A stretch of DNA of 64,000 nucleotides from NCBI RefSeq assembly GCF_032823475.1, contig NZ_CP127915.1, positions 1,240,001 to 1,304,000 of the forward strand, written 5' to 3'. The translations under genes were made by a program, and so were the position numbers. The notes beneath the pieces were generated by a model, which saw only the letters and a program-made list of their open reading frames with translations, searched no databases and was not told where the DNA came from. Shown here one piece after another: positions 29,197 through 39,413 of the stretch (its first letter is position 1; every line of letters begins with the position of its first letter). This stretch comes from Acinetobacter sp. SAAs474 (GTDB lineage Bacteria > Pseudomonadota > Gammaproteobacteria > Pseudomonadales > Moraxellaceae).

Positions 29197-30999
29197 TTAG
29201 AATGCGAAATGTTCTGCATCGAGTTCCATCAAGGGTGCCAGACCTGTTGCAATCACTTCGACATGTGAACGTACACGTGGCAGAATTTTCTTGAAGTAGA
29301 AACGGGCAGTGGTGATTTTTGCCTGATAAAAATCAACCTCTGTTGAGCCGGCAGCCAATTGCTGCTGTGCAGTTAATGCCATACGTGCCCAGAGATAAGC
29401 TAATGTGACATAGCCTGCAAAATATAAATAATCAACAGCAGCGGCACCGACTTCCTCAGGGTTTTTCATGGCACGCATGCCAATTTGCATGGTGAGATCG
29501 CCCCATTCTTTATTGAGTGCTGCTAATGGTTCGATAAATTCTTGCATTGCTGCATTATCTTTATTGGCTTCGGTAAACTTATAAATAATTTTGGTAAAGT
29601 CTTTGAGCATTGCACCTTGTGTACCCAAAACTTTACGACCTAATAGATCTAGGGCTTGGATCTCTGTGGTTCCCTCATATAAACATGCAATACGAGTATC
29701 ACGGACAATTTGTTCCATGCCATGTTCAGAAATAAAGCCATGTCCACCAAAGACCTGAACACCATGATTTGCAGCTTCAAAGCCTGTTTCTGTTAAAAAG
29801 GCTTTAGCAATAGGTGTCAGTAGTGACAAAATATTGTCAGCAAATTTACGCTCTTCTTCAGTTGCACCTTTTTCAACCACATCCGCATAGAGTGCCAACA
29901 AATACACCAATGCACGGCCACCTTCAGCAAATGCTTTTTGTGTTAGCAACATATTACGTACGGCAGGATGAACAATAATCGGATCTGCTTCTTTATCTGG
30001 TGCTTTAGGACCAGCAAGAGAGCGCATGGCTAAACGTTCTTTAGCATATGCCAGTGCACCTTGGAATGAACTTTCAGATGCAGAGAGTCCTTGAACTGCT
30101 GTACCAATACGTGCGGTATTCATAAAGGTAAACATACAGTTTAAACCGCGGTTTTCAGGACCGATCAAAAAGCCTTTTGCCTGATCAAAATTCAGTACGC
30201 AAGTTGCATTACCATGGATTCCCATTTTATGTTCGATTGAACCACAATGTACCGCATTACGCTCACCTAGAGAGCCATCTGCATTGACATTAAATTTTGG
30301 GACAATAAACAGCGAAATTCCTTTGGTTCCTTTCGGTGCACCAGGAAGACGCGCAAGTACGATATGGATAATATTTTCAGCCATATCATGTTCACCAGCA
30401 GAGATAAATATCTTCTCGCCAGAAATTGCATAGCTACCATCTGCTTGAGGCTCTGCTTTGGTACGAATAATACCTAAGTCAGATCCTGCTTGAGACTCAG
30501 TTAAACACATAGTACCTGTCCATTCTCCTGAAATCAGTTTTGGCAGGTACTTTTCTTTTTGTTCTGCTGAACCATGATACTCAAGTGTACGTATGGCACC
30601 ATGAGATAAACCTGGATACATTCCCCAAGCCCAGTTTGCAGTTCCAACCATTTCGGAAATAACGGTTGCTAATGAGTTTGGTAAGCCTTGTCCACCATAT
30701 TGTTCTTCAGCAGAAAGTGATGGAAAACCCAACTCAATATATTTTTCATAGGCTGCTTTAAACCCGGTAGGTGTGGTTACTACACCATCATTCCAGGAGC
30801 AGCCTTCACGGTCACCCACCTGGTTGAGAGGAGAAAGTTCATTTTCACAGAAGTCCGCAGCGGCTTCTAAATATTGATCGACCAATTCACGGCTAACATT
30901 ACCTTGAAATTCAGGTAATTTTTCATAATGTTCTTCAATATTTAAAAGCTCATGCAAAACAAATTGCATATCACGTAAAGGCGCTTTGTATTGTGGCAT
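29197..30999 (-). CDS. Acyl-CoA dehydrogenase, long C-terminal type (copy 2)
   Basis: A 600-residue paralog of the gene at 27244 with the same domain order. It shows MCLTESQAGSDLGIIRTKAE, ISGEKIFISAGEHDMAENI, VFGGHGFISEHGMEQIVRD, CLYEGTTEIQALDLLGRK and the long C-terminal domain. The ATG at 30999 has GAGGA upstream. Such tandem pairs are typical of Acinetobacter fatty-acid degradation regions. No electron-transfer or regulator gene lies beside it; transcription would start in the long gap upstream. Confidence 0.93.
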   Translation of the reverse strand: MPQYKAPLRDMQFVLHELLNIEEHYEKLPEFQGNVSRELVDQYLEAAADFCENELSPLNQVGDREGCSWNDGVVTTPTGFKAAYEKYIELGFPSLSAEEQYGGQGLPNSLATVISEMVGTANWAWGMYPGLSHGAIRTLEYHGSAEQKEKYLPKLISGEWTGTMCLTESQAGSDLGIIRTKAEPQADGSYAISGEKIFISAGEHDMAENIIHIVLARLPGAPKGTKGISLFIVPKFNVNADGSLGERNAVHCGSIEHKMGIHGNATCVLNFDQAKGFLIGPENRGLNCMFTFMNTARIGTAVQGLSASESSFQGALAYAKERLAMRSLAGPKAPDKEADPIIVHPAVRNMLLTQKAFAEGGRALVYLLALYADVVEKGATEEERKFADNILSLLTPIAKAFLTETGFEAANHGVQVFGGHGFISEHGMEQIVRDTRIACLYEGTTEIQALDLLGRKVLGTQGAMLKDFTKIIYKFTEANKDNAAMQEFIEPLAALNKEWGDLTMQIGMRAMKNPEEVGAAAVDYLYFAGYVTLAYLWARMALTAQQQLAAGSTEVDFYQAKITTARFYFKKILPRVRSHVEVIATGLAPLMELDAEHFAF

Positions 31000-31671
31000 A
31001 TCGTTTTCCTCAATACTGGTTAAACCAGCGTTTTCATCCTAAAAAAATATTTTATATGCTGTATATCGCATGTATTGGTATGGGCTTAATCGTGCAACAT
31101 CTCATAGTAAGGTACAAGCGTTTCTGTACGGTTTCTGAGTGACTGCAAAGTCAATAAAAAAAACTTGTAATTTAAGATGCATCATCATGATCACAATAAT
31201 AATTTTCCTTTTTTAATCCTTATTTACAGTTTTTAAAAAATAGTTATTGCGATATCAATAAATCAATTATCTGCCCAATCAATTATTTGTTTTAGCTTAT
31301 ATAGTTTTATTAGAAACAAATAGTTAAAAAACGTAAATAGATTTTAATGATGCTGAAGTACAGCAATAAAAAAGTTTATATTCTTCATGATTATGACTAT
31401 AAAAGTGATTCTTATATCATCTTTACAAAATTGATGCTAAAGCTTTAAAAAAGCACTAAGGTGCTATGAATTTTATATTTTCGATTTAAATCTGTCTTCT
31501 CAGTAAGCTGGGGTTATGGATCATATCTTTGATCATTATTCAATTTTGAGATAATCAATGCATATTTTGCTAAATATATAAAAGGAATAATTAAAGTAGA
31601 TTTATTTATTTTTCATAAAAAAACTAAATGTTTAGCATAGTAAGTCGTTGTTGTGTTAAGTGGAAAGTAAA
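31000..31671. other. Long intergenic region between acyl-CoA dehydrogenase and tauABCD
   Basis: About 670 bases, very AT-rich, between divergent transcription units. It must hold promoters for both. I see GATCAT-type repeats near 31520-31540 but no ORF with a ribosome-binding site and no clear regulator operator. No tau regulator gene is present. Confidence 0.5.
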
Positions 31672-32706
31672 GTGAGTAATAAATCAAAACCGTTAATTGT
31701 AACGGCCATTGTCATTATTGCATTAACAGCATTTGTATATTTTCAAAACACGCAACATGCCCAGAATCAACAGATCAAACATGTATCGACATCATCTGAA
31801 AAACCAGTTGTGATTGCTTATCAAACTGGAGTCGATCCCAGCAAAGTAGCGCAAGCCAATGGCGATTATGAAAAAAATAGTCAACGTGAAATTGAGTGGA
31901 AAAAATTTGATACAGGTGCTGATGTGGTCAATGCTTTAGCATCTGGTGATGTTGATATTGGTAATTTGGGTACCAGCCCGTTTACAGCAGCCGTGAGTCG
32001 TGATGTTCCTATTGCTGTTTTTTTTATTGCAGCAAAACTAGGTCATTCAGAAGCCTTAGTTGTTAGCCATCGATCTGGTATTACCCAAGCAAAAGATTTA
32101 ATTGGTAAAACCATCGCAGTTCCTTTTGTTTCTACAGCACATTACAGTCTACTTTCGGCATTAAAACATTGGAATATTGCACCATCACAAGTGAACATTA
32201 TTAATTTGCGACCATCCGAAATTTCTGCTGCATGGCAACGTGGAGATATTGATGCGACTTATGTTTGGGAGCCTGCTTTAAGTAAAGCATTGTTGTCAGG
32301 AAAAGTGCTGACAGATTCACAACAAGTTGCAGATTGGGGCGCACCAACATTTGATTTATGGGCAGTACGACAAGATTTTGCAGAGAAAAATCCTGAATTT
32401 TTAAAGGCCTTTGTTCAGAGCTCTTTAGCTAAAATTAATGAATATAATCAAAATCCTAAAGCATTTGAGAAACGTACAGATTACATCGAAAAAATTGCAG
32501 CATTAACAGGCTCTCAACCAAATGATATTCCATTACTGTTGGCTGGAAATATCTATCTGAATCAAGCACAACAGCTGGATATTTTACAGAAGACTTTTGC
32601 GCGTAATATTTTTGATACAGCAACGTTTTTGAAGTCTCAGGGCAAGATTGATCGTGTTAAAGATGATTATCAGGCCAACCTCAATTCACTGTTTTTAAAG
32701 CCTTGA
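31672..32706 (+). CDS. tauA: Taurine ABC transporter substrate-binding protein
   Basis: The mature part matches TauA closely: VVIAYQTGVDPSKVAQANGD, WKKFDTGADVVNALASGDVD, GNLGTSPF, STAHYSLLSALKHW, AAWQRGDIDATYVW and WGAPTFDLW. The N-terminus has one strong hydrophobic segment (about 9-27) with no clear signal-peptidase site before a Gln/His-rich linker, so it may stay anchored to the membrane. The GTG at 31672 has GGAAAG four bases upstream; a GTG four codons earlier overlaps that site. tauB follows 10 bases downstream. Confidence 0.93.
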   Translation: MSNKSKPLIVTAIVIIALTAFVYFQNTQHAQNQQIKHVSTSSEKPVVIAYQTGVDPSKVAQANGDYEKNSQREIEWKKFDTGADVVNALASGDVDIGNLGTSPFTAAVSRDVPIAVFFIAAKLGHSEALVVSHRSGITQAKDLIGKTIAVPFVSTAHYSLLSALKHWNIAPSQVNIINLRPSEISAAWQRGDIDATYVWEPALSKALLSGKVLTDSQQVADWGAPTFDLWAVRQDFAEKNPEFLKAFVQSSLAKINEYNQNPKAFEKRTDYIEKIAALTGSQPNDIPLLLAGNIYLNQAQQLDILQKTFARNIFDTATFLKSQGKIDRVKDDYQANLNSLFLKP

Positions 32707-32716
32707 GGATAAGTTT

Positions 32717-33502
32717 ATGCAGACGTTAAAAGCTGAAAATATTAATTTAACCTATCCACAGCAAGATATCGCTGTATTACAGAATATCAATTTAAATATT
32801 CCAGAATCATCTTTAACCGTCGTAGTGGGTGAGTCAGGTTGTGGCAAAACCACCTTGCTAAATATCTTGGCTGGCTTTCAAAAAATGAGTGCTGGTGCTG
32901 TCAAAATTGATGATGAAGTGGTAACCCGTCCAGATGCACGTCGTGCAGTCGTTTTTCAGGAACATGCTTTATTACCATGGTTAAATGTTACTGATAATGT
33001 AGGATTTTCACTTAAATTAAATGCAATCCATCCTCATGAAATAACCCGTCGGGTAGCAGCTATTTTAGATACAGTGGGATTGTCAGATGCTGCACAGGCA
33101 AATATTTGGCAACTCTCTGGAGGAATGAAGCAACGAGTTGGCATTGCACGCGCATTAATTAGCCAAGCCCCTTTTATTTTACTGGATGAGCCTTTTGCTG
33201 CATTAGATGCTTTTACACGTGAAAACATGCAGCAATTGGTACTCGATTTGTGGATCAAAGAGAATAAAGGCTTTTTCTTGATTACGCATGATATTGAAGA
33301 AGCTTTATTGTTAAGTCAGCAATTGGTTCTCATGGCCGCACGTCCTGGACGCATTATTGAAATTTTGAATCTGGACTTTGCGACACGTTATCGTCAAGGG
33401 GAGTCAATACGCGACATTAAATCAGATCCTAGTTTTATCGTACTTCGAGAACGCTTGTTTGAACATCTTAAACAGCAGAAGTTGCATGCATTGGAGCACT
33501 AA
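32717..33502 (+). CDS. tauB: Taurine ABC transporter ATP-binding protein
   Basis: A 261-residue ABC ATPase with Walker A GESGCGKTT (38-46), signature LSGGMKQR (133-140), Walker B FILLDEP (153-159) and the switch histidine in ITHDIEEA. It powers uptake through TauC. GAGGA precedes its ATG. tauC starts at the very next base after its stop, so translation is coupled. Confidence 0.94.
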   Translation: MQTLKAENINLTYPQQDIAVLQNINLNIPESSLTVVVGESGCGKTTLLNILAGFQKMSAGAVKIDDEVVTRPDARRAVVFQEHALLPWLNVTDNVGFSLKLNAIHPHEITRRVAAILDTVGLSDAAQANIWQLSGGMKQRVGIARALISQAPFILLDEPFAALDAFTRENMQQLVLDLWIKENKGFFLITHDIEEALLLSQQLVLMAARPGRIIEILNLDFATRYRQGESIRDIKSDPSFIVLRERLFEHLKQQKLHALEH

Positions 33503-34378
33503 ATGAGTTTTCAATCACAACCCAGTATGGCGAAAGCACTGCGCAATAATCAGCGCTCTTCTCGTAAAGTCATCGGTAAGACCATCAATACAATACGAAT
33601 CTATTCACAACATTATATGATTGTTGCTATTAGTCTCTCGAGTGTCTTAGCACTGCTATTGCTCTGGTATATCGTGACGGCTTTACATATTGTTCCATCA
33701 CTTTTCTTACCAAGTCCAGCAGCAGTCTGGCAAAAATTTTTGGAAGTGAGTCAACAAGGCTTTATGCAAGCCACATTATGGCAGCATCTCGCTAAAAGTA
33801 TTGGTCGAGTGTTATTGGCACTTTTTGCTGCAATTTTGATTGGTGTGCCACTAGGACTGTGGATGGGATTAAATAAGTGGATACGTGCTGTCCTTGATCC
33901 ATTGGTTGAATTATTGCGTCCTATACCGCCATTGGCATATTTACCTTTACTGGTGATTTGGTTTGGAATTGGTGAAACCACTAAAATTCTTTTGATTTTC
34001 TTTTCTATTCTGACACCGATCATTATTAGTTCGACGTATGGCGTGTTAAGTCATCAAAAGAATAGAGAGCGTGCTGCATTATCTTTAGGGGCAACTCGGT
34101 TTCAGGTTTTTAAATTTGTGATTTTACCGACGGCATTGCCACATATTCTCACCGGTATTCGTATTGGTTTAGGCGTGGGATGGTCAACATTAGTTGCTGC
34201 GGAATTGGTTGCAGCAGATCGCGGTATTGGCTTTATGGTGCAATCTGCAGCGCAATTCTTAGTCACGGATACAGTGATCTTAGGCATTATTGTGATTGCA
34301 GTGGTTGCGGTAAGTTTTGAATTGTTTTTACGCTGGTTACAACAGCAGTTAGCGCCGTGGTACGGTCAAAATATGTAG
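33503..34378 (+). CDS. tauC: Taurine ABC transporter permease
   Basis: A 291-residue inner-membrane permease with about six helices and the binding-protein-dependent EAA-type loop near ERAALSLGATRFQVFKFVIL. It pairs with TauB. A GGAG ribosome-binding site lies within the end of tauB. tauD follows 10 bases later. The cytoplasmic N-terminus of about 35 basic residues is somewhat long for the family. Confidence 0.94.
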   Translation: MSFQSQPSMAKALRNNQRSSRKVIGKTINTIRIYSQHYMIVAISLSSVLALLLLWYIVTALHIVPSLFLPSPAAVWQKFLEVSQQGFMQATLWQHLAKSIGRVLLALFAAILIGVPLGLWMGLNKWIRAVLDPLVELLRPIPPLAYLPLLVIWFGIGETTKILLIFFSILTPIIISSTYGVLSHQKNRERAALSLGATRFQVFKFVILPTALPHILTGIRIGLGVGWSTLVAAELVAADRGIGFMVQSAAQFLVTDTVILGIIVIAVVAVSFELFLRWLQQQLAPWYGQNM

Positions 34379-34388
34379 AAGAGAAGTT

Positions 34389-35231
34389 ATGTCATTACAA
34401 ATTAAACAGATTAATCCAAATATTGGTGCAATTGTTGAAGGTGTTGATTTAAATCAAGTTAATTCAGAAATCGCTGCCGACATTCATCGTGCATTATTAA
34501 AACATCAAGTCATTTTTTTCCGCCAGCAAATGCTGACAGCACAATCGCAGGTTAAACTTGCCAAAATTTTTGGTACTTTACATATTCATCCTATTTATCC
34601 GGCACTGGATGAAGCACCTGAAGTAATTATTCTTGATAGTCATCGTCAAGACTTACGTGATAATGACTTATGGCATACTGATGTTACTTTTAGTCAAACG
34701 CCACCATTAGGGTGTGTTTTACAAGCCATCAAAATACCTGCCTCTGGTGGTGATACCTTATGGGCAAGTGGTACTGCTGCATTTCAGGCCTTGCCTGAAG
34801 ATTTAAAACAGCAGTTACGTGGATTAACTGCTACGCACGATATGCGAAAATCATTTCCTACAGAGCGTTTTGCGACTTCGCTTGAAGATCAACAACGTTT
34901 AGAGCGATCGTTTCGTCAATATCCACCTGTTATTCATCCTGTGATCCGTACTCATCCTGAAACAGGGGAGGAAATCTTATTTGTTAATGAAGGTTTTACT
35001 ACCGATATTAATCAACTTTCAGATAGCGAGAATGAAGATTTACTCGCTTGGTTATTTGCACATATTGTCAAACCTGAATTTCATTTACGTTGGCAATGGC
35101 AAGCGGGTGATGTGGCAATTTGGGATAACCGTAGTACTCAGCATAAAGCTTTATTTGATTATGGTGATGCACATCGGATTATGCATCGTGCAACGATCAA
35201 TGGTACCGTTCCTTATTATACAGCACCATAA
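34389..35231 (+). CDS. tauD: Taurine dioxygenase (2-oxoglutarate dependent)
   Basis: TauD hydroxylates taurine, which breaks down to sulfite and aminoacetaldehyde, giving sulfur. The iron ligands are visible as His96 and Asp98 in LWHTDVTF and His252 in STQHKALF; the 2-oxoglutarate-binding arginines are Arg263 and Arg267 in HRIMHRATI. Length 280 fits the family (283 in E. coli). It is the last gene of tauABCD, the same order as in E. coli. Confidence 0.95.
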   Translation: MSLQIKQINPNIGAIVEGVDLNQVNSEIAADIHRALLKHQVIFFRQQMLTAQSQVKLAKIFGTLHIHPIYPALDEAPEVIILDSHRQDLRDNDLWHTDVTFSQTPPLGCVLQAIKIPASGGDTLWASGTAAFQALPEDLKQQLRGLTATHDMRKSFPTERFATSLEDQQRLERSFRQYPPVIHPVIRTHPETGEEILFVNEGFTTDINQLSDSENEDLLAWLFAHIVKPEFHLRWQWQAGDVAIWDNRSTQHKALFDYGDAHRIMHRATINGTVPYYTAP

Positions 35232-35984
35232 ATGAGTAACAGTTAATTCTAAATGGGATGATATCCATGATTTTAGCTGGTATTGAGTTTCTTTATGAGC
35301 ACCAATAGATCATCCGTTCACATACGATGTTAGTTGAGTTATCAGTTGATCCTTTAGAAATTGATGAGATCATTCAGCATGATCTCATTCAAAAAATACG
35401 TCATCCGATATCAGGATAGAGATAAATTTTGCCCATTTTATCAGGGTAGTTTTGAGTTTTTACTGGTATTTTTTTCTTGTCGTATCCCATCCGCTAGTGT
35501 CATAACATCACCACGTATAGTACTGATCATATTAGTTTGATCATATGTGATGTGTATTGACTATGATCTAACCAAAATTCAGTGATTATCTATGCTTTAT
35601 TGTTTAAATATAAGTCAATGCTTAAAACGATTAATCTGCTTATCCTTCAATTGAGTTGTACTTTCATTTTAGACAATATGTGACTGACTATAAGGTGAGC
35701 AAAATTATGCTGTGATGATTTATTACTCATTAAATTATCATATTAAGATAATAATATTGACAAATTAAAGTGTATTTGTAAAAATTGACTAACAAAATAT
35801 CTAAAAGTGAATAAATTGCCTTTAATTTGTTCTATGAGATATTTAACTCTCCTTTGAATAGCAACACGTCATCATGGTGTTGATCTATCACTTCTTTGAT
35901 TTATGTAATTACGTTATATCGCTTGCTTTATAACGCACTGAGATTTTTCTAAAAGAAAATGATAGATGTTTTTAGAGATAAGCT
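35232..35984. other. Long gene-free region between tauD and the FUSC exporter gene
   Basis: About 750 AT-rich bases. Apart from a hairpin at 35364-35388 and a repeated TGATCATAT near 35525-35546, nothing is resolved. Short frames (for example a 30-codon one near 35325-35417) lack ribosome-binding sites. A LysR regulator is often found beside AaeAB-type pumps, but I see none or any remnant of one. Confidence 0.5.
35364..35388. terminator. Perfect hairpin downstream of tauD
   Basis: ATGAGATCAT (35364-35373) and ATGATCTCAT (35379-35388) form a 10-bp stem around the loop TCAGC. No T run follows, so it may be a tau terminator or an operator-like palindrome. Confidence 0.45.
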
Positions 35985-38081
35985 ATGTTGCTAATACGAC
36001 CGATTCTCGCTTTTCGTCCAAATAAATTGGATTGGATCTTTGCGATTAAAACGTTTTTGGCAGGTATGCTTGCACTTTATGTGGCGTTTTCTCTGAATCT
36101 TGCTTATCCAATTTGGGCTGTTGGAACAGTTTTTGTGATTGCTAATCCCTATGCAGGGATGACGTCTTCTAAAAGTCTATATCGGCTATTAGGCACCTTA
36201 TTAGGTGCCATAGTGGCTGTAGTTGCAACCCCTTTTTTAATCAATACACCATGGTTATTTACTTTTTTTCTCGCCTTTTGGGTCGGATTTTGTCTTTATA
36301 TTTCATTGTTGGATCGAACGCCAAGAAGTTATATCTGTATGTTGGCAGGTTATACCACGGTGATTATCAGCTATAACATTATTTATAATATTGATACCAG
36401 TTCTGTTTTTGATATGGCGATTGGCCGATTTTTAGAAATTACCGTTGGCGTGGTATGTAGTGCGGTTGTAACGACGACGATTTTTCCGATGCATATTGGT
36501 CCTGCCATTCATACACGGGTATCGAAAACCTTACAAGATACGCATGCACTTTTTGAAAAAATTCTGGTTAATGGAGATGAATTTAGCAACTATAGTCAGG
36601 CATTACGTCATCTTGCCACAGACATTACAGATATTCATGTGATGGCAGTACATTTGAGTTATGAAAAATCAACATTAAAAGGGATGACCAAACCCTTACA
36701 AGAAATGCTACATCAACTGAGTATGCTGGTGGCCAATATGGTGGCTATGGCTGAACGGATTAAACAGTTAGATCAAATTGATTTAAAATATCGTGATGAT
36801 TTGATACAGACCAGTCAGCATATTCAAGCCGTTCTACAATCTGATAGCGTGATTGATGAGAAGTCATTTCATATTTTACCTGCGCAGTTTGAGCAGGATT
36901 TTCACAACTTATTTGCTGTTGCAACACCTTCACAACAGGTAATGTTGGCCAGTCTTAAAATGGATATTCGGCATTTTATTGAAAATATCCGTGCTATTCA
37001 ATGGATTTGGCAACGTATCCAGCAAGGAGAGGCGACTTTACCAGAAAGCATTGTGCCTTTAACCACCCAGTATCCCAGTTTGCATCGAGATCATGGGATT
37101 GCAATACGAGGAGGTATTTCTGCCTTTTTAGTGGTTGTGATTGCAACAGGTTTTTGGATCATCAGCGGTTGGAAAGCTGGATTTATGTTAGCAGAAATGG
37201 CTGCAATCAGTGCGTGTATTTTGACGGTTATGGATAATCCAGTCCCTGCATTAAAAATGTTTATTCGAGGCAATATTTATGCTGGTATATTGGTATTTAT
37301 TTATGCTTATGGCATTTTCCCGAATATTAGTGAATTTTGGCAACTGGTTATCGTTTTAGCGCCTTTTATTATTTACTGTTTAATGATGTTTCCTCATCCA
37401 CCATTAACAGGTCTTGCTTTACCTGTATTGATGGGCACTGTGATGGGACTCAATCTACAAAATCGTTATAATTTAGATCAAGTTTTCTTTTTTGATGCTG
37501 CTATTGGTACCGTACTTGGGCCGATTATTTCAGTTTATATCATCCATTTAGTACGCGCGATGTCACCGGATATCACTGCTCAGCGTATTTTATCATTACA
37601 TTATAAAGCGATTCGTCAGGCACTTTATATTCCTTATGGTGTTGAATTTCGTATTCATTTACGCAGTATGTTGGATCGTATTGGGGTATTAAATAGTAAA
37701 GTTGTGCAATCTGATACACTCAAAAAAAATATTCATCTTGCTTTGATTGAATCAAGTGCTGTGGTTGATTTAACCCGAATACAAGAATTGATGGGGCAAC
37801 TAGCTCAATTTCCATCGCTCTATACTGCACTGAATGATCTGCAACAACAATTAGATGATTTTTTTAGTGCTAAAGAATTACATATTGAAGATGATGTATT
37901 TAGAGTTAAAGTTTTAGAAAAAATTCAGGCTATTCAACAACAAATTATCATGTATGACGATTTAAATCTTATACAACGTTTACAGCTTTCTTTAAACAAT
38001 ATTCAAAGTAGTTTGTGTCATGTTGCTGTACAAGACACCACACCAATATATTGGAAAGGAGCAGCATCATGGGTGAATTAA
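35985..38081 (+). CDS. FUSC/AaeB-type aromatic acid efflux membrane protein
   Basis: A 698-residue protein with two sets of about five to six membrane helices separated by a soluble helical domain (roughly 170-360). This is the fusaric-acid-resistance/AaeB layout. The N-terminal segment IKTFLAGMLALYVAFSLNL and the internal RDHGIAIRGGISAFLVVVI start the two halves. It probably exports aromatic carboxylic acids with the DUF1656 and HlyD proteins encoded downstream. The next gene starts inside its 3' end. Confidence 0.9.
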   Translation: MLLIRPILAFRPNKLDWIFAIKTFLAGMLALYVAFSLNLAYPIWAVGTVFVIANPYAGMTSSKSLYRLLGTLLGAIVAVVATPFLINTPWLFTFFLAFWVGFCLYISLLDRTPRSYICMLAGYTTVIISYNIIYNIDTSSVFDMAIGRFLEITVGVVCSAVVTTTIFPMHIGPAIHTRVSKTLQDTHALFEKILVNGDEFSNYSQALRHLATDITDIHVMAVHLSYEKSTLKGMTKPLQEMLHQLSMLVANMVAMAERIKQLDQIDLKYRDDLIQTSQHIQAVLQSDSVIDEKSFHILPAQFEQDFHNLFAVATPSQQVMLASLKMDIRHFIENIRAIQWIWQRIQQGEATLPESIVPLTTQYPSLHRDHGIAIRGGISAFLVVVIATGFWIISGWKAGFMLAEMAAISACILTVMDNPVPALKMFIRGNIYAGILVFIYAYGIFPNISEFWQLVIVLAPFIIYCLMMFPHPPLTGLALPVLMGTVMGLNLQNRYNLDQVFFFDAAIGTVLGPIISVYIIHLVRAMSPDITAQRILSLHYKAIRQALYIPYGVEFRIHLRSMLDRIGVLNSKVVQSDTLKKNIHLALIESSAVVDLTRIQELMGQLAQFPSLYTALNDLQQQLDDFFSAKELHIEDDVFRVKVLEKIQAIQQQIIMYDDLNLIQRLQLSLNNIQSSLCHVAVQDTTPIYWKGAASWVN

Positions 38082-38275
38082 ATATTTATGGTGTCTATGT
38101 TCCGGTGTTATTGATCCAAGCCATCATTGCTTATCTTATTTTACGGTTAGTGATGATCTTGATGGATCGATGGGCCACTCAGACTTGGATTGCTTTTCCA
38201 GGTATCTTTTATTTAGCATTTTATATCGTGATTCTATGGCTCATTCATTGGGTTTTTCTGCTTTATTTGCCCTAA
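38069..38275 (+). CDS. DUF1656 small membrane protein of the efflux operon (AaeX-like)
   Basis: A 68-residue protein with two hydrophobic helices, starting MGELNIYGVYVPVLLIQA, the DUF1656 signature. The ATG at 38069 has AGGAG eight bases upstream and overlaps the FUSC gene by 13 bases, which implies coupled translation. AaeX-like proteins always accompany AaeA/AaeB-type pumps; their exact role is unknown. Confidence 0.88.
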   Translation: MGELNIYGVYVPVLLIQAIIAYLILRLVMILMDRWATQTWIAFPGIFYLAFYIVILWLIHWVFLLYLP

Positions 38276-38315
38276 GCACGCCACGACTTGACATGAACAA
38301 TGAGGTAAAATAAAC

Positions 38316-39338
38316 ATGATTTCTATTGATTCTCGTAAGGTTATTCGACCTTTAGTTTTGTTTATTGTCATCATTTTGGCCATGTTTGCACTGCGACATA
38401 TCTGGAATTATTACAATGCTGAACCATGGACACGTGATGGTCGTATTCGTGGGGATGTTATGCAAATTTCTTCAGATGTTTCAGGTTTGGTCACACAAGT
38501 TTTGGTTCATGATAATCAGAGCGTTAAAAAAGGACAGATACTGTTTAAAATTGATGTTGCACGTCAAGCATTGGATGTTGAGCAGGCACGTTCAGATCTT
38601 GTGAAAGCCAAAGCTGGACTGGTGGCAGCCCAAGCTGAATTAGGTCAGGCCCAAGCCAATTTACTGAAATCTCAAGCCAATATTCAATTGGCTGATCAAA
38701 ATGCCCATCGTTATGCCAACTTGATGGATGGCGCAATTTCGAAACAGGAACAAGATCAAATGTTTGCTGTTCGTGATCAAACTCATGCAGAACATCAACA
38801 ATTTAAGGCTGCCATAGAGCAAGCCAAAGCCAATATACTACAGCAACAGGCATTAATTGATGTGGCGACCAGTCATCTAGATTTGGCTGAACTTAATTTG
38901 ACACGTTCCGAAGTGGTTGCGCCTGCAGATGGAACATTATCTAACTTTGAATTAAAAGCCGGTAATTATGTTAAGGTGGGAGAAGCTGTAGCAGCACTAT
39001 TGGATCGTAAACAGCTCTATGTGGTGGGGTATTTTGAAGAAACAAAACTCAATAAAATTTATGTTGGTGCACCTGCAACCGTTCAGTTAATGGGTGATTC
39101 ACAGCAATTACGAGGACATGTGCAGGGTATTGCTTCAGGCATCGAGGATCGTGAACGCAGTTCAGGTACTGGTTTATTGGCAAATGTGAATCCAACTTTT
39201 AGTTGGGTCCGTTTAGCACAGCGTGTTCCTGTTAAAATTACCTTAGATGAAGTGCCAGAAAATGAATTGGCTTTTGTTGCGGGTCGTACAGTGACCATTC
39301 ATATTGTGGCACCATCTGAAAATCGTAAAGCATCCTAA
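38316..39338 (+). CDS. HlyD-type membrane fusion protein of the efflux operon (AaeA-like)
   Basis: A 340-residue periplasmic adaptor. It has one N-terminal transmembrane segment (about 11-29), then the split lipoyl domain with ISSDVSGLVTQVLVHDNQSV and VVAPADGTLSNF. An alpha-helical hairpin rich in Ala, Gln and Lys (about 85-190) and a beta-barrel domain complete it. It would link the FUSC pump to an outer-membrane channel. It ends the three-gene operon. Confidence 0.92.
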   Translation: MISIDSRKVIRPLVLFIVIILAMFALRHIWNYYNAEPWTRDGRIRGDVMQISSDVSGLVTQVLVHDNQSVKKGQILFKIDVARQALDVEQARSDLVKAKAGLVAAQAELGQAQANLLKSQANIQLADQNAHRYANLMDGAISKQEQDQMFAVRDQTHAEHQQFKAAIEQAKANILQQQALIDVATSHLDLAELNLTRSEVVAPADGTLSNFELKAGNYVKVGEAVAALLDRKQLYVVGYFEETKLNKIYVGAPATVQLMGDSQQLRGHVQGIASGIEDRERSSGTGLLANVNPTFSWVRLAQRVPVKITLDEVPENELAFVAGRTVTIHIVAPSENRKAS

Positions 39339-39413
39339 ATAGGATGCTGCTGAGTAAAATAGCGCCATTCAGTTTATGCGTTTAGCTTATGGCCGTTTTG
39401 ATATAGATGCGCT

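Noticed and set aside
29043..29294. Plus frame between and into the acyl-CoA dehydrogenase genes
   Set aside because: No ribosome-binding site; it runs through the terminator and antisense into the 3' end of the upstream copy.
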